NCBI GenBank assembly: GCA_022566535.1
Contig: JADFIR010000014.1
Coordinates: 1-64,000, forward strand
Direction of reading: 5' to 3'
Origin: Planctomycetota bacterium
GTDB taxonomy: Bacteria; Planctomycetota; Phycisphaerae; Phycisphaerales; SM1A02
DNA: 64,000 bases
Below, piece after piece: positions 16,071-22,818 of this stretch. A program made the translations under genes and the position numbers. The number at the start of each line of letters is the position of its first letter. Positions within the stretch are counted from its first letter, which is position 1. The notes beneath the pieces are model-generated. The model saw only the letters and a list, made by a program, of their open reading frames with translations. It was not told the origin of the DNA and ran no database searches.

Positions 16071-16568
16071 CTAAGTCCTCTCGACCGGGGCTTGTTCCTG
16101 CTCGGCTGAATCTTCGGCTTCACCTTCGGCTCCAATTACTTCGGCGAATATTGGATAGTCCTGGCTAATCCATTCGTCAGTGCCGACGGCCCTGACGCGG
16201 CTCTCGACGCGAATGACCCCAGGGCCTTTGATTGGCGGATCTCCAACGAAGTTCAAGGTCAATCGCTGTAGTTGCTTATCTTCTTGAATTCTGAACCTCT
16301 TGAGTTCCTTGGTGACGATTTCTACTCCACCCGGTGGCGCATGGATTGCGAATTGAGCTTCATATTCTTGATCCGGCGCATCTGATTCGTCTCTCGTCCA
16401 GACTGCCACCGTGCAGAATTTGAGCTTGCTGAGTCCCATCTTCGTTTCATCCCCCCGTTGAGTTCGCTTGATCACAATTTTCTCTAGCACATTGAAGAAG
16501 CTAAGCAGATTGCTCCGGCTATCTTCGACGCTAGATTCACAGCAAACTATGTACACCGGTTTTGGCAT
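16071..16568 (-). CDS. Third gene of a toxin-antitoxin operon, unknown function (DUF6941-like)
   Basis: The 165-residue soluble protein starts MPKPVYIVCCESSVEDSRSN and has the segment NLLSFFNVLEKIVI, then mostly beta-strand sequence and an acidic Glu/Ala tail. I think it resembles DUF6941, a small beta-rich family of unknown role, but from memory only. Its ATG lies one base after the antitoxin stop, so it is the last cistron of the operon. The stretch is low in G+C (one sampled line about 40 percent), like the two genes before it. It does not look like the SecB-type chaperone of TAC systems. Confidence 0.6.
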   Translation of the reverse strand: MPKPVYIVCCESSVEDSRSNLLSFFNVLEKIVIKRTQRGDETKMGLSKLKFCTVAVWTRDESDAPDQEYEAQFAIHAPPGGVEIVTKELKRFRIQEDKQLQRLTLNFVGDPPIKGPGVIRVESRVRAVGTDEWISQDYPIFAEVIGAEGEAEDSAEQEQAPVERT

Positions 16569-16569
16569 T

Positions 16570-16998
16570 TTACGCCACCATTGCTACATCCGCTGCCGCG
16601 CCTGGCAGAGTTTCTTGTTCGCCATAGGAGAAGGTGACAGACATAGGCGAGCTTAGGCTCAGGTTCGTAGTTGCATGGGATACGTCAACGGCCTCATCCA
16701 TTGGTAGGCGAAACTCATGCAGGTCGGCACCGAGATAGAAGTGAACAGCGCGACCAAGTGCACCATATACATCTGCTAGGGTTTCCAGGGTGAAATTGTG
16801 GTCACCCTCAAGTATCTTCGTGATGAAAGCGCGACTTTTTCCGAGCATTTCGGCAAGTTGGGCACGAGTGGTCGCGTCACGCTCCATCGCCGCATAGATA
16901 CCCATGGCGGCTTCTTCCTTCAGCCGCTCTCGGTTGAAGTGGTGCCTCTGCTCATCCGATTCGGCGGTCTGAGGGCTTTCGGGCTGCTCATTGTTCAT
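16570..16998 (-). CDS. HTH antitoxin, XRE family (HigA/ toxin-partner type)
   Basis: The 142-residue protein has a Cro/CI helix-turn-helix at about residues 44-66 (TRAQLAEMLGKSRAFITKI) followed by LEGDHNFTLETLADVYGALG. An N-terminal charged region precedes it and a beta-rich tail follows. It starts inside the toxin stop codon (ATGA overlap at 16995-16998), the usual coupling for toxin-first modules. It should neutralise the toxin and, with it, bind the palindrome at 17375-17400. Confidence 0.82.
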   Translation of the reverse strand: MNNEQPESPQTAESDEQRHHFNRERLKEEAAMGIYAAMERDATTRAQLAEMLGKSRAFITKILEGDHNFTLETLADVYGALGRAVHFYLGADLHEFRLPMDEAVDVSHATTNLSLSSPMSVTFSYGEQETLPGAAADVAMVA

Positions 16999-17354
16999 GC
17001 GTCATGGCTCTCCAGGTGTTCGCCTCTGGCCTTCTTGGCCTTGTTGATCTCATTGCTCAATCGCTTCTTCCCGGATGGTTTCCTGAAGATGTGCGTCACA
17101 AACCACGTTCCGCCTTCACGAAATGCGCTTATGCGCCACGCGGGTCTCTTGGTCTTGAACTCCCATATGCCTGCGTCGAGATGACGCATCTGTTCCGGTT
17201 GGGGCAATGAGCCGTGCTCGCACAATGCCTGGAATCGAACCTGAAATTTGTTGCGCACCTTGTAATCGAGGCGATTCCAGTCTGAAATCGAGGCTCTGGC
17301 ACCCGACCACCGGGCAAACCTGATCACGCCGCGGGAGCCCTCAGCGATCAACAT
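16995..17354 (-). CDS. RelE/HigB-like toxin (phage Gp49-like family)
   Basis: The 119-residue basic protein has the fold signature of the Gp49/HigB-like group: FQVRFQALCEHGSLP, then RHLDAGIWEFKTKRPAWRISAFREGGTWFVTHIFRK split over residues 70-105, ending in a lysine-rich helix. Members are ribosome-dependent or free mRNA endonucleases. The antitoxin gene overlaps its stop by four bases. I chose ATG 17354, which follows GGGAGG; the upstream GTG at 17384 falls inside the operator palindrome and adds ten residues. Confidence 0.82.
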   Translation of the reverse strand: MLIAEGSRGVIRFARWSGARASISDWNRLDYKVRNKFQVRFQALCEHGSLPQPEQMRHLDAGIWEFKTKRPAWRISAFREGGTWFVTHIFRKPSGKKRLSNEINKAKKARGEHLESHDA

Positions 17355-17374
17355 TTCTTCGGGCCTCCCGGCCA

Positions 17375-17400
17375 GTCTGTTCACCTAAAGGTTAACAGAC
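17375..17400 (-). promoter_or_regulatory. Palindromic operator of the toxin-antitoxin operon
   Basis: GTCTGTT and AACAGAC are a perfect 7-bp inverted repeat 12 bases apart, and the inner bases add ACCT/AGGT. The half-sites agree at 11 of 13 positions. It lies 20 bases upstream of the toxin start and would cover the -10 region, fitting repression by the toxin-antitoxin complex. Confidence 0.7.
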
Positions 17401-17410
17401 ACGCATCAAT

Positions 17411-17416
17411 TGTCAA
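17411..17416 (-). promoter_or_regulatory. Perfect -35 (TTGACA) for the toxin-antitoxin operon
   Basis: The minus strand reads TTGACA here. A weak -10 (TAACCT) lies 16 bases further on, inside the operator palindrome. A strong -35 with a poor -10 under an operator is a plausible repressible promoter. Confidence 0.5.
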
Positions 17417-17499
17417 TGAATAATTGTTCGGTTTGGGTTCTGATAGGGCCTGAGTCGGCCTCCGGCCAGCGCAGGCCACGGTGGGCTTCGACTCAAGCC

Positions 17500-18069
17500 T
17501 TATCCTTGCCGCAGCGCCAGGATCAGCTCGACCTTGCCGATCTGTTCGTCCATCTGCTGGGCGATCTCAAGGGGGCTGCGGCCAGTGTCAGCCAGCTCAT
17601 ACACGCCTTGGGTCAATGGGTCCAACGGGCGGGGCGGGTCGTGAGATGGTTTGAATGGCCCGGGGTCGGGGCCGCCGAAGGCACCCTCACGCCCGGCCAC
17701 CGATTCATCGGCGGCGCTGAGGCCGGCATCCTTCGCCTTGGATAACTCTGCGATACGCTCATCCGCCTCTTGGAGAAGGAGTTCGAGGCGCTGCGCCTTG
17801 TTGTCCAACTGGGCCCCCAGGCGGCGGGCGGTATCGACAAGTTGGGCGGAAACGGCATGGGCATCATCGTGGCGGTGACGCACTGCCTTGATGTGCTCGA
17901 TCCATTCGCGGGGTGACGGCCGGTTCATGTTGCGTCGGGCGATCTTGCCGCGAATGGACACCATCAGGATCACCCCGAGTCCGACCACCATGATGACCAA
18001 GAGCATTTGGGCCCATATGGGCGCCCCCGCGTCCTGCGGTGTCGAGACCTGCCCAATGAGAATAAACAC
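17500..18069 (-). CDS. Membrane-anchored coiled-coil protein with C-terminal helix-turn-helix-like segment
   Basis: The 189-residue protein has one N-terminal membrane helix (about residues 18-38, WAQMLLVIMVVGLGVILMV), a charged coiled coil (residues 75-115), a Gly/Pro linker, and a C-terminal segment YELADTGRSPLEIAQQMDEQIGKVELILALRQ. That last part resembles the short helix-turn-helix end of DUF6115/DUF2802 proteins such as SwrB, which are linked to flagella in Firmicutes. Translation starts with GTG after GGAGG. The biological role is unknown; csrA is the only other gene here that could hint at motility. Confidence 0.65.
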   Translation of the reverse strand: MFILIGQVSTPQDAGAPIWAQMLLVIMVVGLGVILMVSIRGKIARRNMNRPSPREWIEHIKAVRHRHDDAHAVSAQLVDTARRLGAQLDNKAQRLELLLQEADERIAELSKAKDAGLSAADESVAGREGAFGGPDPGPFKPSHDPPRPLDPLTQGVYELADTGRSPLEIAQQMDEQIGKVELILALRQG

Positions 18070-18159
18070 GGTCGAACCTCCATGTTCTTAGCCGGGGTGA
18101 TGTCGCCCGGCTAGGCGTCATTTCTCTGACGTTCCGCGCTGAGAACATATTATCTCGAT

Positions 18160-19254
18160 ATGTCGAGCCCTGCACAATCTGATCTCTCTAGGGTGGGGTC
18201 TCGCGGGGCATGTGGACGGCTGCCGGTGGCGGCACGACGCCATTGGCTGGTTGCCGAGGTCGCCCGCCGCTTGGGCCATCGCTGCGGGGTGGCGGGGGGA
18301 GCAAGGGTGGTCGTCGGCGTCAGTGGGGGCGCCGACTCGCTCGCCCTGCTGTTGGCCTTGGCGGCGATTCGCCAACGGCGGCGAGGGCCCAGGCCGGCCA
18401 TTGAGCCGGTGGCCGCGCATGTCAATCACCATCTGCGTGACTCGGCCGATGAGGATGCCGCGTTCGTGGCCGAGGTCTGCGATCGCCTCGGCGTGACTTT
18501 GCAGACGCAGCACGTGCATCCCGCACGGATGCCGGGCAACCTCGCCGCCAACGCCCGGCGGCTGCGGTATGAAGCCCTGGGTCGCGTGGCGGCATCGGTG
18601 GATGCGGGATACGTGGCCGTGGCCCATCACGGCGAGGATCAATTGGAAACGCTGCTCATCGCCCTGTGTCGCGGGGCGGGCCTCGACGGACTGTCGGGTA
18701 TGGCCTGGAGCCGACCGCTCGTCGGCCCGGTGACGTTGATCCGCCCGCTGCTTGGGGTGGGCAGATCAGCTTGTGAGGATCTCTGCTGCACAGCCGGCAT
18801 CCAATGGCGCGACGATCCATCCAATGTCGATCCGACAACGGTCCGCGGGCGGCTTCGCCGCGATGTCCTGCCGGTGCTGGAGGAGCTTTGGCCGGAGGCT
18901 GCGTCTCGGGCCGCCAGCGCCGCCGATGTGGTCCAAGCGGCCCGTACCGCCTTGGAGCATCAGCTTCAGGAGGCGTTCGGCGGCCCATCACAGCGTTGTT
19001 GGGACCGGACTCAGCTTGCGGCTCTGCCGCTGCCGATCATCGCCGCTGGCCTGCGCCGCGCCCTGATGGATGAGGTGGACGGCGCTGGCGATGGGCTTGG
19101 CCAGCGGCATCTGCTGCCGGTCGCCGAGGCCATCAGGGATAGTGACCCTCGCCCACGCCGATTCGACTGGCCCCGCGGACTGACGGTCGTGGTTACGTCT
19201 AAGCAGGTGCAGTTGCGAAGGCATGTGCCGGCGGATATGGATCCGCGGCTATGA
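18160..19254 (+). CDS. tilS: tRNA(Ile)-lysidine synthase
   Basis: TilS adds lysine to C34 of tRNA-Ile(CAU) so that it reads AUA. The 364-residue protein shows the PP-loop VVVGVSGGADS (SGGADS at 55-60), HVNHHLRDSADEDA, ARRLRYEALG and VAHHGEDQLETLL. The shorter C-terminal part corresponds to the tRNA-binding domain. It has an N-terminal extension of about 45 residues, so a later start is possible. The last six bases overlap the end of serS on the other strand. Confidence 0.9.
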   Translation: MSSPAQSDLSRVGSRGACGRLPVAARRHWLVAEVARRLGHRCGVAGGARVVVGVSGGADSLALLLALAAIRQRRRGPRPAIEPVAAHVNHHLRDSADEDAAFVAEVCDRLGVTLQTQHVHPARMPGNLAANARRLRYEALGRVAASVDAGYVAVAHHGEDQLETLLIALCRGAGLDGLSGMAWSRPLVGPVTLIRPLLGVGRSACEDLCCTAGIQWRDDPSNVDPTTVRGRLRRDVLPVLEELWPEAASRAASAADVVQAARTALEHQLQEAFGGPSQRCWDRTQLAALPLPIIAAGLRRALMDEVDGAGDGLGQRHLLPVAEAIRDSDPRPRRFDWPRGLTVVVTSKQVQLRRHVPADMDPRL

Positions 19255-20655
19255 CCCGATACGTTCTTGGCCGTTCATGTACGGTCGCAACACCTGCGGC
19301 ACGGTGACTGAACCATTCTCGTTCTGATAGAGCTCAAGGATTGGAATCAGAATCCGCGGGCTGGCGATAACGGTGTTGTTGAGCGAATGGCAGAATACGG
19401 TCTTGCCGCCGGAGGCTTGATCACGATATCGCATGTTGAGTCGGCGGCACTGATAGTCATAGAGGCGCGATGCGGAATGGGTCTCGCCGAAGGCGCCAGT
19501 CGGCCGGTGGGCGTCGTCGAGCGGTCCGCGCCCGGGCATCCAGCACTCGATGTCGATCATGTCGGCGTTCTTGGGGCCTAGATCGCCCGTACAGCATTGC
19601 ACCAACCGGTAGGGCAGCTCCAGCCGTTGGAGCAGCGTCTCAATGATCTCGATCATGGTGCGATGCCACCGGCGGCTTTCGGCCTCATCTGCCCGGCAGA
19701 TGACGACCTGCTCGACCTTATCGAACTGGTGGACACGAAACAGCCCGGCGGTATCTTTGCCCGCAGCGCCGGCTTCGCGGCGAAAGCATGTGGAAACCGT
19801 TGCATATTTCAGAGGCAAGGCGTCGGCATCGATGATTTCATCGGCGTGCAGGGCCATCAGGCTTACCTCGCCGGTCCCGATGAGGAACAGATCGTGGCCG
19901 GCCCCTCGTGTGGATTCCTCGATGTGGTACGCCTGGTCCCGCCCAGCCGGAAAGAAGCCGGTGCCCACCATGCACTCCTCGCGGACCAACGCGGGCAGCG
20001 ACATCGCCACGAAGCCGTGCTCGTCAGTGATGCAATCAAAGCCAAGGCGAAGCACCGCCTGATGAAGACGCATCCCGTCGCCCCTCAGCACGTAGTGGCG
20101 GGCGCCGGCCATCTTCACTCCGCGCTCAAAGTCCGCCAGCTTCAGATCGCCCAGCAGCTCCAGATGGCTCTTTGGTTGGAATCCCTTGTTTTTGACAAAC
20201 GGTTGGTTGGGGTCGAACCAAGGCGGGTGCCAGCGGCGAATCTCCACGTTGTCCTTGGGGGAATCACCCTTGGGCACATCAGGGTCCGGCGGCTGGGGAA
20301 CCTCCAGCCACAGTGAGCGCCAGTCGCGTTCGATTTTGGCGACTTTTCGATCGAGGCCTTGTATCTCGGTTTTCAGGGTGATGGGTTGCTGCTGCAACAG
20401 TTCGATCGCCGCCTCGAGCTTCTTACGCTCTGACGGGTCGGCGTCGGATAGTTGCCCCATCGCCGTTCCGATCTCTGGGCCGATCTTCCTGCTCAGCTTC
20501 TTCTGCTCGGCGCGCTTGGACTCCTGCTCGGCCAGCAGTCGCCGGCGTTGTTCGTCAAGCTTGAACAGGCGATCGATGTCAACGTCGATGCCCTTGTCCC
20601 GGGCGCCGCGCTTGAATCGTTCGGGGTCCTCGCGAAGCTGCTTGAGGTCGATCAT
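19249..20655 (-). CDS. serS: Serine--tRNA ligase
   Basis: The 468-residue class II synthetase has the N-terminal helical hairpin that grips the tRNA-Ser variable arm (residues about 25-110), motif 2 in STCFRREAGAAGKDTAGLFR, TGE in LIGTGEVSL, and motif 3 in NNTVIASPRILIPILE. Length is slightly above E. coli SerRS (430). It loads serine on tRNA-Ser, one copy of which (GGA anticodon) lies at 54085-54172. It ends convergently with tilS, overlapping by six bases. nadK lies 40 bases upstream on the same strand. Confidence 0.96.
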   Translation of the reverse strand: MIDLKQLREDPERFKRGARDKGIDVDIDRLFKLDEQRRRLLAEQESKRAEQKKLSRKIGPEIGTAMGQLSDADPSERKKLEAAIELLQQQPITLKTEIQGLDRKVAKIERDWRSLWLEVPQPPDPDVPKGDSPKDNVEIRRWHPPWFDPNQPFVKNKGFQPKSHLELLGDLKLADFERGVKMAGARHYVLRGDGMRLHQAVLRLGFDCITDEHGFVAMSLPALVREECMVGTGFFPAGRDQAYHIEESTRGAGHDLFLIGTGEVSLMALHADEIIDADALPLKYATVSTCFRREAGAAGKDTAGLFRVHQFDKVEQVVICRADEAESRRWHRTMIEIIETLLQRLELPYRLVQCCTGDLGPKNADMIDIECWMPGRGPLDDAHRPTGAFGETHSASRLYDYQCRRLNMRYRDQASGGKTVFCHSLNNTVIASPRILIPILELYQNENGSVTVPQVLRPYMNGQERIGS

Positions 20656-20694
20656 CGGCTCGCCTAGTCTAGCGGCGGGCCTTCGGCCCGCGCG

Positions 20695-21555
20695 TCACAC
20701 CCCGCGATCCCGATACGTCGGCGTCGCGGCCCAGCGCATCTTCTGGAGCAGAATCTGCCAGTACGTGGTCGCCGGATTGGCCACAAAGCGGGCCCTTTTT
20801 GCGTGGCGTCGGATGGTGACGGTCTGGCCGCGCCCTACCGGCATGGAAACCTGCCCATCCAAGACAAGCGAGGTGCCCTCGTTGGCCCGGACCACCTCGA
20901 TGCGCACTTCACAATCGGGGCAAATCACGAAGGGTCGAAAGGCCAGGCTGTGCGCCGCAATGGGGGTGATGATCATCGCCTCCAGCTTGGGGTCCACGAT
21001 GGGTCCGCCGGCCGAGACGTTGTACGCCGTAGAGCCGACCGGCGTGGCCACGATCACGCCGTCGCCGCCCAGCGCCGGCCCTTCGGCTCCGTCGATCGAG
21101 AGCTGCAGCTGAATCATGCGGAAGGGAGTTCCTGCGGTGACAACGCAGTCGTTGATGGCCACTCCGCTCTGCCGCGAGTCCCCGCCGGGACCGCTGACCG
21201 CCGCTGCTAGCATCATGCGCTCGAAGATCGGAGGATCGGGGCCGAAGACGACCTCGGCATGCTGTTGCAGGCTCTGCCAGTCGAACTCGGCGAGAAACCC
21301 CAGCCGGCCGAAGTTCACGCCGACCAACGGCAGCTCACGGTCCACCACACGGCGGGCTTGGCTCAGCAGCGTGCCGTCGCCACCGAGCACGACCGCCAGA
21401 TCGGCCGGGACGTTGGCGGGCAGCGCGTCGCCGTTGGTCTCGAACTCACCGGTGAGCTCGGCGTGTTGCGCGATGCCGGAGCGTATCTCGTCCAGCAGCT
21501 CGACAACGTCCGGCCGGGACCGGTCGGCCAACAACAGAACGCGAGGGCGAGGCAT
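20695..21555 (-). CDS. nadK: NAD(+)/NADH kinase
   Basis: The 286-residue enzyme phosphorylates NAD to NADP. It shows the conserved VVLGGDGTLLSQA, GVNFGRLGFLAEF, the NE/D-type INDCVVTAG site (substrate Asp) and GDGVIVATPVGSTAYNVSAGG. I placed the start at ATG 21555 (MPRPRVLLLAD); ATG 21573 adds six residues, and the frame open to 21759 crosses a hairpin and direct repeats and is not credible. The gene is followed closely by serS. Confidence 0.93.
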   Translation of the reverse strand: MPRPRVLLLADRSRPDVVELLDEIRSGIAQHAELTGEFETNGDALPANVPADLAVVLGGDGTLLSQARRVVDRELPLVGVNFGRLGFLAEFDWQSLQQHAEVVFGPDPPIFERMMLAAAVSGPGGDSRQSGVAINDCVVTAGTPFRMIQLQLSIDGAEGPALGGDGVIVATPVGSTAYNVSAGGPIVDPKLEAMIITPIAAHSLAFRPFVICPDCEVRIEVVRANEGTSLVLDGQVSMPVGRGQTVTIRRHAKRARFVANPATTYWQILLQKMRWAATPTYRDRGV

Positions 21556-21573
21556 GGCCGGATTGTAAGTCAT

Positions 21574-21600
21574 AACGCCGCGACCGGTGGTCGCGGCGTT
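21574..21600. repeat. Perfect 12-bp hairpin upstream of nadK
   Basis: AACGCCGCGACC (21574-21585) and GGTCGCGGCGTT (21589-21600) pair fully around GGT. It lies between the ABC transporter gene and nadK. No T-run follows on either strand, so it may be a palindromic repeat or a weak terminator of the ABC operon. Confidence 0.6.
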
Positions 21601-21670
21601 ACAACACGACGGCCTGGTCGCTTCAATGACCAGGCGTTGAGATACGTTGGCGTTTGTCGCTGCGGCGGTC

Positions 21671-21733
21671 GACCCGGACCTTCCTCGTCCCGACATGGCG
21701 ACCCGGACCTTCCTCGTCCCGACGCGTCGGGAC
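21671..21733. repeat. Two 24-bp direct repeats and an 18-bp palindrome
   Basis: An identical 24-base unit (GACCCGGACCTTCCTCGTCC plus CGAC) occurs at 21671-21694 and 21700-21723, a 29-base period. The second copy runs into the perfect 18-base palindrome GTCCCGACGCGTCGGGAC at 21716-21733. It sits between genes on the minus strand and looks like a small interspersed repeat cluster. Confidence 0.7.
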
Positions 21734-21796
21734 TCGTCAGGTCCGGCTTCATCCTTCACTTGATGCCTCGATGCCTTGGTTGCCCGATGCCCCTTT

Positions 21797-22744
21797 CTAC
21801 GAAACCAGGCCTTTGGTCAGGCGCATGAACGCGGTTTCGAGGTTGACCTTCTCCTGGTGCATGGAGGAGAGGCGAAATCCCTGGGCGATGAGGCGGTTGG
21901 GCAGCTCCGAGATGACCAGGCCGCTGGCCGGGTCGATCGTCACCTCGATTTGATCGACGCTGTTGTCCTGGGTGATCTCCACGCTAATGATGCCGTTGAC
22001 CGCGGCGAGCAGTTTCGCGGCCTCCTGGACGCGGCTATCGACGATGATATGGACCACGTGACCGATCTTGGCACGCGCCATGATCTCGTTGACCGTGCCG
22101 GAGAAAACCAACTCGCCCTGCTCGATGATCCCGATGGTGTCGCACAGCTCGGACAGCTCGTGAAGAATGTGCGAGCTGATGAGAATGGTCTTGCCCATCC
22201 GTCGGAGCTCCTTGAGCAGCTCGCGGATCTCGATGCGGGCCCGCGGGTCCAGGCCGGAGGCGGGCTCGTCCAGCAGCAGCACCTTGGGATCGTGCAGCAG
22301 GACCCGGGCGATCGAAAGGCGCTGCTTCATGCCCCGGCTGAGCCCGGTGACCTCCGTGTTGGCCTTGTAGTTGAGATCGGTGAGATCCAGCACATCGCGG
22401 ACGACGAGTTCGCGCTGCTTGCCGTGGAGGTTGTAGCAGGCGGCGAAGAACTCCAGATACTCGCTGACCACCATGTCTTCGTAGGCGCCCATGAAGTCGG
22501 GCACGTAGCCGATCAGCGGGCGGATCTGGGGGTTCTGGTAGCCGATGACCTTGCCGTCGATGCGGGCCTCGCCCCAGGTGGGCTTGAGCAGCGTGGCGAG
22601 GATCTTGATGGTGGTCGTCTTGCCCGCCCCGTTGGGGCCGATGTAGCCGAAACACGACCCCTGATCGATCGAGAGGTTGAGGTTGTTTAGCGCAACCAGG
22701 TCACCGTACTTCTTGGTGAGGTTGATCGTTTCGATCATCGGCAT
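21797..22744 (-). CDS. ABC transporter ATP-binding protein
   Basis: The 315-residue ATPase is of the CcmA/GldA-like export type: Walker A GPNGAGKTTT near residue 36, the signature LSRGMKQRL, Walker B VLLLDEPASGLDP and the switch histidine in ILISSHILHELSEL. The C-terminal 90 residues form an extra domain typical of ABC-2 partners. ATG 22744 follows GAGGAACAGCCG; the longer frame to 22879 overlaps the preceding gene. It follows the 820-residue membrane protein by 74 bases and probably works with it, though the classic ABC-2 permease gene is not seen next to it. Confidence 0.9.
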   Translation of the reverse strand: MPMIETINLTKKYGDLVALNNLNLSIDQGSCFGYIGPNGAGKTTTIKILATLLKPTWGEARIDGKVIGYQNPQIRPLIGYVPDFMGAYEDMVVSEYLEFFAACYNLHGKQRELVVRDVLDLTDLNYKANTEVTGLSRGMKQRLSIARVLLHDPKVLLLDEPASGLDPRARIEIRELLKELRRMGKTILISSHILHELSELCDTIGIIEQGELVFSGTVNEIMARAKIGHVVHIIVDSRVQEAAKLLAAVNGIISVEITQDNSVDQIEVTIDPASGLVISELPNRLIAQGFRLSSMHQEKVNLETAFMRLTKGLVS

Positions 22745-22818
22745 CGGCTGTTCCTCGCCGGGGCGCCTTGGGCGGCGGGGCGGCGGGTCAAGCCCGCCGG
22801 CGAAACGGGAAAACCATC

